A DNA stretch of 64,000 nt, from contig NZ_LR733303.1 in assembly GCF_902506105.1 (NCBI RefSeq), positions 372,001 to 436,000 on the forward strand, given 5' to 3'. Positions within the stretch are counted from its first letter, which is position 1; every line of letters starts with the position of its first letter. This stretch comes from Aeromicrobium sp. 9AM (GTDB lineage: Bacteria; Actinomycetota; Actinomycetes; Propionibacteriales; Nocardioidaceae). The position numbers and the translations under genes were made by a program. This document shows, piece by piece, positions 15,573 to 23,436 of the stretch. Under the pieces are notes generated by a model. The model was not told the DNA's origin. It did not search any database and worked only from the letters and a program-made list of their open reading frames with translations.

Positions 15573-16340
15573 ATGAGCCCCACGGCGACAGACCAGATCA
15601 CTCCCGTCACCCGCAGGTCCGACGGCGCCGCCGTCGCGACCGGTGCGTACGAGGGCCTCATCGCGCTGCTCGAGACCCTCACGGCCGATGACTGGCGGGC
15701 GCCCACGGAGTGCCCTGGCTGGAGCGTGACGGACATGGTGGGGCATCTCATCGGGAGTGCCAAGGCGGCTGCATCCAGGCGTGAGCTGATCCGGCAGAAC
15801 GTCTACGGCATACGTCATGCGTCGGAGCACGACGGCAACGCGATGGACGCGTACAACGCACTGCAGATCGCCGAGCACGCTTCGCTTGCTCCGGCTGACA
15901 AATTGACGGCGCTGAAGACCGTCGCCCCGGCGGCCGTACGCGGTCGCATGAAGACGCCGGTGCTGCTCCGCATGGCGTCGATGTCGACCAAGGCCAACGG
16001 GTCGGTCGTCGACGGCATGCCGCCCAGGGGCAATCTCGGCCACCTCATGGACGTGATCTACAGCCGCGACGTCTTCATGCACAGGGTCGACATCTCGCGC
16101 GCAGTGGGACGCGATCTGCATCTCAACGACAACGACAGGCGGATCGTCGAGGACGCCGTGGGGGAGTGGGCGAGGCGTCACCAACAACCCGTCGAGGTAG
16201 TCCTGTCAGGTCCTGCCGGAGGGAAGTTCGTACAGGGATCTGGCGGGCCACGCATCGAGATGGAAGCGATCGAGTTCTGCCGGGTGCTCTCCGGCCGGGC
16301 CCACGGTAGCGGGCTCCTCGGCACCAAGATCTTCTTCTGA
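15573..16340 (+). CDS. Maleylpyruvate isomerase family mycothiol-dependent enzyme
   Basis: A 255-residue protein with an N-terminal MDMPI_N/DinB-like four-helix domain: WRAPTECPGWSVTDMVGHLIG (about 41-61) contains the metal-ligand His, and later helices carry GNLGHLMDVIYSRDVFMHRVDI with further His residues. The C-terminal part resembles the SCP2-like domain. Enzymes of this family use mycothiol as cofactor for isomerisation or detoxification. Mycothiol use is inferred from the family and from the mycoredoxin elsewhere in the window. TAGGAG before ATG 15573 overlaps the operator palindrome, so TetR binding would also block the ribosome-site region of the promoter. Confidence 0.85.
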   Translation: MSPTATDQITPVTRRSDGAAVATGAYEGLIALLETLTADDWRAPTECPGWSVTDMVGHLIGSAKAAASRRELIRQNVYGIRHASEHDGNAMDAYNALQIAEHASLAPADKLTALKTVAPAAVRGRMKTPVLLRMASMSTKANGSVVDGMPPRGNLGHLMDVIYSRDVFMHRVDISRAVGRDLHLNDNDRRIVEDAVGEWARRHQQPVEVVLSGPAGGKFVQGSGGPRIEMEAIEFCRVLSGRAHGSGLLGTKIFF

Positions 16341-16434
16341 CCTCGCACCGCCCGAGGGCGTCTCTGCAGGTCAACCGGCACGTACGGCTCGAGCACACTG
16401 CGGCGACGGGGGTCGGACCCCGTAGCCTGACCAC

Positions 16435-17262
16435 GTGAAGATCGACCTCCACACCCACTCCGACCGGTCCGACGGCACCGACAGCCCCACTGAGCTGGTC
16501 GAGAACGCCAAGGCGGCCGGCCTCGACGTCGTGGCGATCACCGACCACGACTCGACCGAGGGCTGGAAGGACGCTGACAAGGCCGCGAAGCGGGTCGGCA
16601 TCACGCTGGTGCACGGCATCGAGATCTCGACCAAGCTCGACGGCCGGAGCGTGCACCTACTGGGTTTTGAATTCGATCCCAGGCACAAGGAGCTGCTCCG
16701 CGAGCTGCGCAAGGTCATCGATGGTCGCAACTCCCGGCTGCCGGCGACGCTCGAGCGGCTGCGCGGCCTGGGCATCGACATCACGGCCGATGACGTACGA
16801 GCGCGGTCGGCCAATGCCGCCGCGACCGGCCGCCCCCATGTCGCCGACGCGCTGATCGACCTCGGTGTCGTCAAGGACCGTGCCGAGGCGTTCGACCGCT
16901 ACCTCAAGCCCGGCCGGCCGGCATACGTCGACCGCTACGCCGCAGACCTGCCCACCGCGATCGGGCTGGTCAAGGCCGCCGGCGGCAAGGCTGTGCTGGC
17001 GCACCCGTGGTCGCGCGGCAGCCACCGCGTGCTGACCCGCGATCGCATCGGGGCGCTCAAGGAGCAGGGGCTCGACGGGCTCGAGGTCGACCACAACGAC
17101 CACGGAGCCGAGGATCGTGCGGCACTGCGCCAGATCGCGCGCGAGCTCGACCTCGTGCGTACGGGCTCCAGCGACTATCACGGCACCGGCAAGGTCGACT
17201 TCCCGCTCGGTGGCAACACGACCGAGCCCGACCAGTACCGCCGCCTCTTCGGTCGGGCCTAG
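16435..17262 (+). CDS. PHP-domain phosphoesterase (RNase AM/TrpH-like)
   Basis: A 275-residue PHP-fold metal-dependent phosphoesterase. Metal-binding motifs are DLHTHSDRSDG (4-14), ITDHDST (about 40-46), HGIEIST, VLAHPW (about 188) and SSDYHG (about 245). Related actinobacterial and E. coli (RNase AM/YciV) enzymes hydrolyse 3',5'-bisphosphonucleotides or trim RNA 5' ends; the exact substrate here is not fixed. GTG start at 16435. Its TAG stop overlaps the stop of the convergent reductase: both share the palindrome CTAG (17259-17262). Confidence 0.87.
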   Translation: MKIDLHTHSDRSDGTDSPTELVENAKAAGLDVVAITDHDSTEGWKDADKAAKRVGITLVHGIEISTKLDGRSVHLLGFEFDPRHKELLRELRKVIDGRNSRLPATLERLRGLGIDITADDVRARSANAAATGRPHVADALIDLGVVKDRAEAFDRYLKPGRPAYVDRYAADLPTAIGLVKAAGGKAVLAHPWSRGSHRVLTRDRIGALKEQGLDGLEVDHNDHGAEDRAALRQIARELDLVRTGSSDYHGTGKVDFPLGGNTTEPDQYRRLFGRA

Positions 17263-17957
17263 CCTGTTGCGCCGAACTGCTCGACGCGCACGATGTCGCT
17301 CGGCACGCCGGCCTCACCGAGGCTGCGGCCGACGAAGCTGACGAACCCGGCCGAGCCGCAGACGTACGCCCGCTCGATGCCCTTGGACAGCTCGGCCAGC
17401 TCGTCGGGATAGATGTGCGCCGCGACGCGATCACGGTGGTTCTCGCGGGTCAGCGCGATGAAGGCGCCGAACTCCTCGAGCTCCTCGATGTAGGGCAGCC
17501 GCTCGCGGGTCTGCGCCGACGCGACGATCGTCAGGTGCGATGCCGTGCCCATCCGTCGGGCATACCGGAGCATCGAGATGAACGGCACGACGCCCGAGCC
17601 CCCGGCGACGCACAGCGACGGGACCTCGCCTCCCCAGACGAACCAGCGCCCGATCGGCCCGCGCAGCTCGAGCTCGTCGCCGACCTCGACGACGTCGTGC
17701 AGGAAGCCGGAGACCTCTCCGCGCGGCAGGCACTCGACCATGAGCTCGATCAGCGGGTCGGCGGGATCTGAGGCGAGGGAGTACGACCGCTGGGCGGTAT
17801 AGCCGTCAGGAGCGCGCAGGCGTACGACGTAGTGCTGCCCCGGCACGTGGTCGTGACGATCGGCGACCTCGAGCCGCAGCCGGACGTACGTCTCGCCGAA
17901 CCGTTCCACCTCGCGAACGGTGCCGGTCGTCCACGAGCTCGCGATCGCCTCTGTCAT
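17259..17957 (-). CDS. Ferredoxin/flavodoxin reductase-like FAD-NAD(P) oxidoreductase
   Basis: A 232-residue FNR-superfamily reductase. The FAD domain has QRSYSLASDP (about 72-81) and GPIGRWFVW; the NAD(P)-binding part has AGGSGVVPFISMLR and the terminal YVCGSAGFV. There is no C-terminal 2Fe-2S domain. It is the last gene of the minus-strand run after the sulfite-oxidase-like protein, a pairing commonly seen in actinobacteria, so I infer that it feeds electrons to, or takes them from, that molybdoenzyme. ATG 17957 lies inside an 11-base inverted-repeat arm; an upstream open frame of 29 residues looks non-coding. Confidence 0.87.
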   Translation of the reverse strand: MTEAIASSWTTGTVREVERFGETYVRLRLEVADRHDHVPGQHYVVRLRAPDGYTAQRSYSLASDPADPLIELMVECLPRGEVSGFLHDVVEVGDELELRGPIGRWFVWGGEVPSLCVAGGSGVVPFISMLRYARRMGTASHLTIVASAQTRERLPYIEELEEFGAFIALTRENHRDRVAAHIYPDELAELSKGIERAYVCGSAGFVSFVGRSLGEAGVPSDIVRVEQFGATG

Positions 17958-18002
17958 GCGGTCGTCCCCGATAGAAGCCCACGATACGAGAACGACCGCA
18001 TG
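17955..18002. promoter_or_regulatory. 11-bp inverted repeat spanning the reductase start codon
   Basis: CATGCGGTCGT (17955-17965) and ACGACCGCATG (17992-18002) are exact reverse complements, 26 bases apart. The start codon of the minus-strand reductase is part of the first arm. It could act as an operator, or as an mRNA hairpin that sequesters the start and uncouples the reductase from the upstream sulfite-oxidase-like gene. Confidence 0.5.
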
Positions 18003-18016
18003 AGTGCCCGATTGTT

Positions 18017-18036
18017 CACTCGCTGGCGCTCGCTCA
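18017..18036 (-). repeat. GAGCGAGCGCCAGCGAG 3'-end element, second copy
   Basis: On the minus strand this is TGAGCGAGCGCCAGCGAGTG, 19/20 identical to 13202-13221. Its first three bases are the TGA stop of the sulfite-oxidase-like gene, so the element coincides with the gene's 3' end. Confidence 0.5.
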
Positions 18037-18648
18037 TGCATCACCCTGGTAGCGCTGCTCGAGCCACGGGTCGCCGCGGTCGTGGTAACCGTTGCGCTCC
18101 CAGAAGCCCTGCTCGTCGTGGTCCATCAGCTCGATGCGGGTGATCCACTTGGCGGACTTCCAGAAGTACAGGTGCGGCACCAACAGACGTACGGGACCGC
18201 CGTGCTCCGGTGCCAGCGGCTTGCCGTCGAACTCCCAGACGATCCACGCCTTGCCGTCGGTGATGTCCTCGAGCGGCAGGTTGGTGTTGTAGCCCGTCGT
18301 CGCCGTCGCCATGACGTGCGTCGCCTCCGGCTTGGGCTTCGCGATCTCGAGCAGCGCATCGACGCTGACGCCGGCGAACGTCGTGTCGAACTTGGTCCAG
18401 GTCGTGACGCAGTGGATGTCGCCGAAGTAGGACGACGACGGCAGCGCGTGGATGCCGCGCCAGTCCCAGGTCGTCGGCTTCTCGACGAGGCCGTCGACCG
18501 TCATGGTCCAGGTGTCGAGGTCGATCGTCGGGGTGAGCTCGGCGGTGAGCACCGGCCAAGTGGCGCCGGTGTCGTACTGGCCGGGAGGGAGCCGATCGTC
18601 GCCGCCTCGGCGGGCGCCTCCGGTGAAGCCGCGGGTGAAGTTGGCCAT
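18034..18648 (-). CDS. Sulfite-oxidase-like molybdopterin oxidoreductase
   Basis: A 204-residue enzyme of the sulfite oxidase/YedY superfamily catalytic domain. DIHCVTTWTKFD places the conserved molybdenum-ligand Cys at about residue 80; WTMTVDGLVEKPTTWDW and HGGPVRLLVPHLYFWKSAKW are the other hallmark motifs. It lacks a Tat signal, heme or dimerisation domain, so it is a cytosolic stand-alone version; substrate unknown. It starts at ATG 18648 with GGAGA about 7 bases upstream; its start overlaps the hydrolase stop as TGATG. The ferredoxin reductase follows 76 bases downstream. Confidence 0.9.
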   Translation of the reverse strand: MANFTRGFTGGARRGGDDRLPPGQYDTGATWPVLTAELTPTIDLDTWTMTVDGLVEKPTTWDWRGIHALPSSSYFGDIHCVTTWTKFDTTFAGVSVDALLEIAKPKPEATHVMATATTGYNTNLPLEDITDGKAWIVWEFDGKPLAPEHGGPVRLLVPHLYFWKSAKWITRIELMDHDEQGFWERNGYHDRGDPWLEQRYQGDA

Positions 18649-19484
18649 CAGCTGTTCTCCTTCAGGAACGGGAGCCATGCGTCGAGGAACCCTTGCGGAT
18701 TCTCGACGGCAGGGGAGTGGGCCGCGTCGTCGATGACGTGGATCTCGGTGCCGAGCCGCTTGGCCATCGCCTCTTGTACGTCGTGGGGCCACGCATCGTC
18801 ACCGGCGCCACGGCCGACCCAGAACGGCAGTTCCGTTGCGGCGACCTCGTCGATGACGTCGGGGGCGTCGATCAGGAGCTGCGTCATCGCCCGCAGCGAG
18901 GCCGGGGCGTTGGAGGTGAATCGCTTGTCGAGGAACTCCGCGATGTCGGGGGCCAGTGACGCGTCGCGCGGCATGTGGGCGCGGATCTCCGCGAGGCTCA
19001 TGGCGCCGAGGGCCTGGACGAGCGGACCCAGCGGCGGTTGGCCCGGCGTCTCGCCGAGCGCGCCCGGGCCGGTGCAGAGCAGGCTCAGGCTGCGCCAGGC
19101 CGACGGGTCCGCGACCGTTGCCTGCTGGGCGACGAGGCCGCCGAACGAGTGACCCAGCACGTGGGACCGGGCCGACTCGGTCGCCGAGGCACTGACGGCC
19201 AGGGCATCGGCCGCGAAGCCGGCCAGGGAGTAGTCGTCATCGGCACCGCCAGGCGTCTCGTACTGGCCGCGCTGGTCGTACGTCGTCGCGTCGAGGCCCG
19301 AGGCTGCCAACAGGGGCAGGAACGCCGTGAAGTCCTCCTTGGACCCGGTCCAGCCGGGAATCAGGAGGACGTGGCCGATGGCGCCATCCGTCATCACCGT
19401 GTGCGCCGCGAACTCGCCGCGGCTTGTCTCGATCGTGACCGCATGAACCCCCGGAGGCGGCACCAGCGACTTCGGCGTGCTCAC
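18648..19484 (-). CDS. Alpha/beta hydrolase
   Basis: A 278-residue alpha/beta hydrolase fold protein. LIPGWTGSKEDF forms the oxyanion strand (about 41-52), GHSFGG at 111-116 holds the nucleophile Ser, and DDAAHSP near the C terminus holds the catalytic His. The substrate cannot be assigned; it resembles esterase/haloperoxidase-type hydrolases. GTG 19484 follows the SDR stop by one base (TGACGTG) and fits a coupled operon; the frame upstream is only shadow of the SDR gene. It overlaps the sulfite-oxidase-like gene by one base. Confidence 0.86.
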   Translation of the reverse strand: MSTPKSLVPPPGVHAVTIETSRGEFAAHTVMTDGAIGHVLLIPGWTGSKEDFTAFLPLLAASGLDATTYDQRGQYETPGGADDDYSLAGFAADALAVSASATESARSHVLGHSFGGLVAQQATVADPSAWRSLSLLCTGPGALGETPGQPPLGPLVQALGAMSLAEIRAHMPRDASLAPDIAEFLDKRFTSNAPASLRAMTQLLIDAPDVIDEVAATELPFWVGRGAGDDAWPHDVQEAMAKRLGTEIHVIDDAAHSPAVENPQGFLDAWLPFLKENS

Positions 19485-19485
19485 G

Positions 19486-20244
19486 TCAACGCCCACGCTT
19501 CGCGATGCGGGTGACGAGGCCCTTGGGCATGTACTGCGCCAGCAGAGCCAGCACCTTGTAGCGCAGCGACGGGATCGAGACGGACTTGCCCTTGTCGAGG
19601 TCCTTGAGCGACGCCTTGACGAGCTTGTCGGCCTTGAGCCACATCCACTTCGGCACACCCGAGACGTCCATCTCGCCCCGCTGGTGGAACTCCGTGCGTA
19701 CGAAACCGGGACACAACGCCTGCACCGAGATGTTGACGTCGGCGTAGTGGATGTCGGCCCAGCGAGAGAGGTTCAGCAGCCAGGCCTTGTGCGCGGAGTA
19801 GACGCCCCGCGGCGTGAAGGCGGCGACACTCGACACGTTGATGATCTGGCCACCGCCGCGACCTGCCATGGTCTTGATCGCCGCGTCCATGAGGTGCATC
19901 GGCGCGCGTACGAGCAGGTCGAGCTGACGGTCCTCGTCGGCGATGTCGGTCGTACCGAACCAGCCGGCCAGGGACGCGCCGGCGTTGTTGACCAGCAGAT
20001 CCACCGGGCGGGTCGTGTCGGTCAGCTTGTTGACCGTCGCGCGTACGCCCTCGGTGGTCGACAGGTCGGCGGTCACGACGTCGACCTCGACCCGGTGCTT
20101 GCTGCGCATCTGGGTCGCGAGGGCCTCGAGACGGTCGGTCGTACGGGCGACGATCACGAGGTCGTAGCCGCGCTTGGCCAGCTCCTTGGCGAACGCGTTG
20201 CCGATCCCAGCGGTTGCCCCGGTCACCAGCGCGCGACGTGTCAT
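19486..20244 (-). CDS. Short-chain dehydrogenase/reductase
   Basis: A 252-residue SDR. The cofactor loop TGATAGIG is at 8-15, NNAG at 86-89, the catalytic Ser at 138-139 and YSAHK (Tyr149, Lys153) completes the active site. VIVARTTDRLE after strand 2 suggests NADP preference. It opens the four-gene minus-strand run (SDR, hydrolase, sulfite-oxidase-like, reductase). ATG 20244 is the first sensible start; the longer open frame upstream crosses the divergent ParA promoter and start. The C-terminal PKGLVTRIAKRGR tail is typical of lipid-modifying actinobacterial SDRs, but the substrate is unknown. Confidence 0.9.
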   Translation of the reverse strand: MTRRALVTGATAGIGNAFAKELAKRGYDLVIVARTTDRLEALATQMRSKHRVEVDVVTADLSTTEGVRATVNKLTDTTRPVDLLVNNAGASLAGWFGTTDIADEDRQLDLLVRAPMHLMDAAIKTMAGRGGGQIINVSSVAAFTPRGVYSAHKAWLLNLSRWADIHYADVNISVQALCPGFVRTEFHQRGEMDVSGVPKWMWLKADKLVKASLKDLDKGKSVSIPSLRYKVLALLAQYMPKGLVTRIAKRGR

Positions 20245-20305
20245 GGAGCAAGCATGCCAAACGGCCCAGCGCGCGAACGGCGAGGTCAGGCGACGTGATG
20301 ACACA

Positions 20306-21085
20306 ATGGCGACCGTGACGACGACTATCGCGGTGGCCAACCAGAAGGGTGGCGTCGCCAAGACGACGACAGTCGTGTCGCTCGGTGCCGCGCTGACCGA
20401 GCTCAAGCAGCGGGTCCTGCTGGTCGACGTCGACCCGCAGGGCAGCCTGACGTTCTCCCTCGGCATCGATCCGGAGGACCTCGACGTCACGGTCGCAGAG
20501 GTCCTGCTGGGCACCAAGCAGGCCGAGGACGCGATCGTCATCACCGACGACGGCATGCACCTGCTGCCCGCCAACATCACGCTGACCCAGGCCGAGGAGA
20601 GTCTCATCGGCCGCACGGGCCGCGAGCAGCGCCTGCGCGTGGCCCTCGACAAGGTCGCCGACGACTACGACTGGATCCTGATCGACTGCCCGCCGACGCT
20701 CGGCATCCTCACCGTCGGAGCGCTCTCGGCGGCCCAGCAGGTGCTGATCCCGCTGCAGGCCGAGACGCTGTCCCACCGTGGCGTCGGGCAGCTGCTCGAC
20801 ACGATCCACGACGTACGCCAGTTCATCAACTCGTCGCTGGAGATCATGGGCGTGCTGCCCACGATGTACGACGGGCGCACGAAGCACGCCCAGAACGTGC
20901 TCGCGGCGATCCGCGAGACGTACGAGCTGCCGGTCGTGACGCCGCCGATCCCCAAGACGATCCGGTTCGCCGAGGCGCCGGCGATCGGCCGCTCGGTGCT
21001 CGCCACAGCGCGTACGCACAAGGGCGCCGAGGCCTACCGCCAGGTCGCCGCCGGCATGCTCGCCGACAGCAAGAAGAAGAAGTAG
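20306..21085 (+). CDS. ParA-family ATPase (orphan)
   Basis: A 259-residue deviant-Walker ATPase of the ParA/Soj family. KGGVAKTT at 14-21 has the signature Lys and catalytic Lys, DVDPQGSLT (about 45) is the A' motif, and ILIDCPPTLG (about 123-132) is Walker B. No parB-like gene is adjacent, so it is probably not the chromosomal ParA; actinobacteria carry a second ParA here (Rv3213c in M. tuberculosis, family knowledge). The C terminus ends in DSKKKK. ATG 20306 is used; GTG 20315 is a possible alternative. Expressed divergently from the SDR run. Confidence 0.9.
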   Translation: MATVTTTIAVANQKGGVAKTTTVVSLGAALTELKQRVLLVDVDPQGSLTFSLGIDPEDLDVTVAEVLLGTKQAEDAIVITDDGMHLLPANITLTQAEESLIGRTGREQRLRVALDKVADDYDWILIDCPPTLGILTVGALSAAQQVLIPLQAETLSHRGVGQLLDTIHDVRQFINSSLEIMGVLPTMYDGRTKHAQNVLAAIRETYELPVVTPPIPKTIRFAEAPAIGRSVLATARTHKGAEAYRQVAAGMLADSKKKK

Positions 21086-21107
21086 TAGACCCCGACGCCC
21101 TCGCAGC

Positions 21108-22559
21108 TCAGACGGCCTCGAGCAACGCCGCCTGCTCCTCGGCGTGCCGCTGCACGGCGTTGCGGTCGGGCAGGAACAGCGTGGCCACCGCCGACAGCAG
21201 GTAGCCGCCGGTCGCCCACCATGCCGCGTGCTCGACCCCGTCGCGCAGCCCGGCCTCGGTGAACCGGTCGCCGACGACGTGGAAGAACACGGCACCGATG
21301 ATCGCGATGCCGAGTGCCGAGCCGAGCTGCTGGAACGTGCTGTACGTCCCGGATGCGGCGCCGGCGTCGTCGGTCGACACGGTCGAGAGCGCGATGTCGA
21401 TCAGCGGCACGACCAGCAGGCCCAGCCCGATTCCGGCCAGCAGCATCGGCGGCGTGGCGTCCCAGCCGCCGAAGTCGGCGCCCTTGGACGACACGACCTG
21501 GCCGACCCACCAGATCCCGGCGGCCTGGCTGATCGCGCCCGTGAACGGGATGACCTTGCCGAGCTTGAGCCCGAACGGTGCGGAGACGCCGACGCCGACG
21601 AACGCGCCGAGGCTGAACGGCAGCAGCACGAGGCCGGCGTGGATCGCGCTGAAGTCCAGACCGCTCTGCACGTAGATCACGAGCGTCAGGATGAAGCCGG
21701 CCATCGCAGCCGAGAACGCGGCCTGGGTCACGAGGCCCGCCGCGAACCCGCGGTTGCCGAACAGGTGCATCGGCAGGAGTGAGGACTGCGTGAGCCGTTC
21801 GGTGCGCCGCTGGTTGGCGACGAACGCGGCAAGGACGACCACCGACGCGGCGAGCATGCCCCAGATCCAGGCGGGCCAGCCCTGCTCGCGGCCCTCGATC
21901 AGCGGGAACACCAGCAGGAACGCGCCGGCAGTGGCGAGCACGACCCCGGGCAGGTCGAGGCGGGTCGCCCACTCCGACACGGTGTTGGGGACGTACTTGA
22001 GCGCCAGCACGATCAGCACGATTCCGACGGGGATGTTGATGAGGAAGATGCTGCGCCAGCCGACGCCGAAGGCATCACTCGTGATGAGCCAGCCGCCGAG
22101 CAGGGGTCCGACGGCCGCTGCGGTGCCCGAGACGGCGCCGACGATGCCGAAGACGTTCGCGCGTTCCTTCGGGGCGTACATGACCTGCACGGTCGACAGC
22201 AGCTGCGGGACCATAAGGGCAGCGAAGCCGCCCTGCACGATCCGGGCCGCGACGAGCGTCTCGCCGTTGCCGGAGAGGCACGCGGCGAGCGACGCCAGGG
22301 TGAAGCCCGCGACGCCGAGGACGAAGATGCGCTGCCGGCCGAAGATGTCGCCGAGCCGGCCGCCGGTGATCAGCAGGACGGCGAACGTCAGTGTGTAGCC
22401 GCCCAGGACCCACTCGAGGTGGGCCGGGCTGGCGTCGAGGTCCGAGCGGATCGCCGGCAACGCCACGTTGACGATCGTGACGTCGAGCAGGTCCATGAAC
22501 GCGGCGAACATCAGGACGGTCGTCGCGATGGCGCGGTTGGGTGTTCCAGGGGTGTTCAC
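21108..22559 (-). CDS. MFS drug efflux transporter (DHA2, 14-TM type)
   Basis: A 483-residue EmrB/QacA-type major facilitator. DLLDVTIVNVALPAI at residues 18-32 is the DHA2 motif D1, GGRLGDIFGRQRIF (about 66-79) is motif A, and the GTAAAVGPLLGGWL stretch (about 145-158) is antiporter motif C. About 14 hydrophobic helices are visible. It probably exports lipophilic drugs by proton antiport. It lies downstream of a PadR regulator on the same strand, with a strong hairpin between them, and its stop is 22 bases from the convergent ParA stop. Confidence 0.92.
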   Translation of the reverse strand: MNTPGTPNRAIATTVLMFAAFMDLLDVTIVNVALPAIRSDLDASPAHLEWVLGGYTLTFAVLLITGGRLGDIFGRQRIFVLGVAGFTLASLAACLSGNGETLVAARIVQGGFAALMVPQLLSTVQVMYAPKERANVFGIVGAVSGTAAAVGPLLGGWLITSDAFGVGWRSIFLINIPVGIVLIVLALKYVPNTVSEWATRLDLPGVVLATAGAFLLVFPLIEGREQGWPAWIWGMLAASVVVLAAFVANQRRTERLTQSSLLPMHLFGNRGFAAGLVTQAAFSAAMAGFILTLVIYVQSGLDFSAIHAGLVLLPFSLGAFVGVGVSAPFGLKLGKVIPFTGAISQAAGIWWVGQVVSSKGADFGGWDATPPMLLAGIGLGLLVVPLIDIALSTVSTDDAGAASGTYSTFQQLGSALGIAIIGAVFFHVVGDRFTEAGLRDGVEHAAWWATGGYLLSAVATLFLPDRNAVQRHAEEQAALLEAV

Positions 22560-22631
22560 GTGTGTCTCCTTGTGAAGGAGCTGCTCGCTACCCTGTGCTT
22601 GGAGGCCGGGGCTGCTTGCAGCTCGGTTTTC

Positions 22632-22663
22632 GATCCCCGGTCGATTGCCGTCGGCCGGGGATC
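22632..22663 (-). terminator. 13-bp stem hairpin between PadR and MFS genes
   Basis: Arms GATCCCCGGTCGA (22632-22644) and TCGGCCGGGGATC (22651-22663) pair with one G-T wobble around a 6-base loop TTGCCG. It lies 10-40 bases beyond the padR-like stop and upstream of the MFS start, so it could attenuate readthrough from the regulator into the pump. No T-run follows on the minus strand. Confidence 0.6.
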
Positions 22664-22673
22664 ACTGAAATCT

Positions 22674-23336
22674 CTAGGGGTCGATGACCAGCAGGTGGCC
22701 GAACTCCTCCATGAGCTTGGCCGTCGCCTCCTCGCCGGAGTGTCCGGCCGCCCTGAGCTCGTGGATGCGGCGCCACATCTCCATGCCGCCGAGCCGGTCG
22801 TGCTCGATGTCGCCGACGAGCTTCTCGACGAAGGCGATCTCGGCGCGGCGCAAGGCCTCGGAGTAGTCGCCCTCGACCATGAAGAGCTCGGGGAACCCGG
22901 CCGGGAGGTGCGAGCGCACGCCGTCGTACTGGTTGCTGGTGATGCGCAGGGCCTTGAGCCGCAGCTTGAGCAGCTCGAGCGCCTCGTCGACCGGCAGGGC
23001 GCCCATCAAGGACAGTGCCGCCTCGAAGTCGGTGAACTGCGGGGTGGGGTCGCGCAGCATCTCGCTGAGCCACTCGTGCATCGCAGTGGCACCGTCGTCG
23101 GTCAGCTCGTAGACCGTGCGCTCCGGGCGGTTGCCCTCGCGCAGGGTCTCGCGGGCCGACACCAAGCCCTTCTTGCGCAGCGACTCGACGACGGCGTAGA
23201 GCGAGCCGTAGTTGAGCCGGATGCTCTCCTCCTTGCTGCGCTGGCGCAGGGTCGTGGACATCTCGTACGGGTGCATGGGCTTCTCGAAGAGCAGCGTCAG
23301 CACCGCCAGGTACAGGGCGTTGGCTGGTCGCTTCAT
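22674..23336 (-). CDS. PadR family transcriptional regulator
   Basis: A 220-residue PadR regulator of the long type (PadR plus Vir_act_alpha_C domain). ALYLAVLTLLFEKPMHPYEM at the N terminus and the winged helix with SLYAVVESLRKKGLVSARE (about 47-65) are diagnostic; residues about 95-180 are the helical dimerisation domain. It likely represses the downstream MFS pump and itself until an inducer binds. A perfect 10-base inverted repeat lies just upstream of its start (23347-23386). ATG 23336. Confidence 0.92.
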   Translation of the reverse strand: MKRPANALYLAVLTLLFEKPMHPYEMSTTLRQRSKEESIRLNYGSLYAVVESLRKKGLVSARETLREGNRPERTVYELTDDGATAMHEWLSEMLRDPTPQFTDFEAALSLMGALPVDEALELLKLRLKALRITSNQYDGVRSHLPAGFPELFMVEGDYSEALRRAEIAFVEKLVGDIEHDRLGGMEMWRRIHELRAAGHSGEEATAKLMEEFGHLLVIDP

Positions 23337-23346
23337 GGCTCTCCTT

Positions 23347-23386
23347 CGAATTACTCGACTACAAATACTCTAACTAGAGTAATTCG
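23347..23386. promoter_or_regulatory. PadR operator (nested inverted repeats)
   Basis: CGAATTACTC (23347-23356) and GAGTAATTCG (23377-23386) are exact reverse complements 20 bases apart, and TACTCT/AGAGTA (23366-23381) is nested inside. It is AT-rich against the local GC background and 11 bases upstream of the regulator start. It fits the expected site for PadR autoregulation, and its two half-site spacings could bind two dimers. Confidence 0.7.
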
Positions 23387-23436
23387 GGTTTGGCAAGTCT
23401 GCGAGCCGCTGGGGATGCGCCGATTAGGATGGGGGC

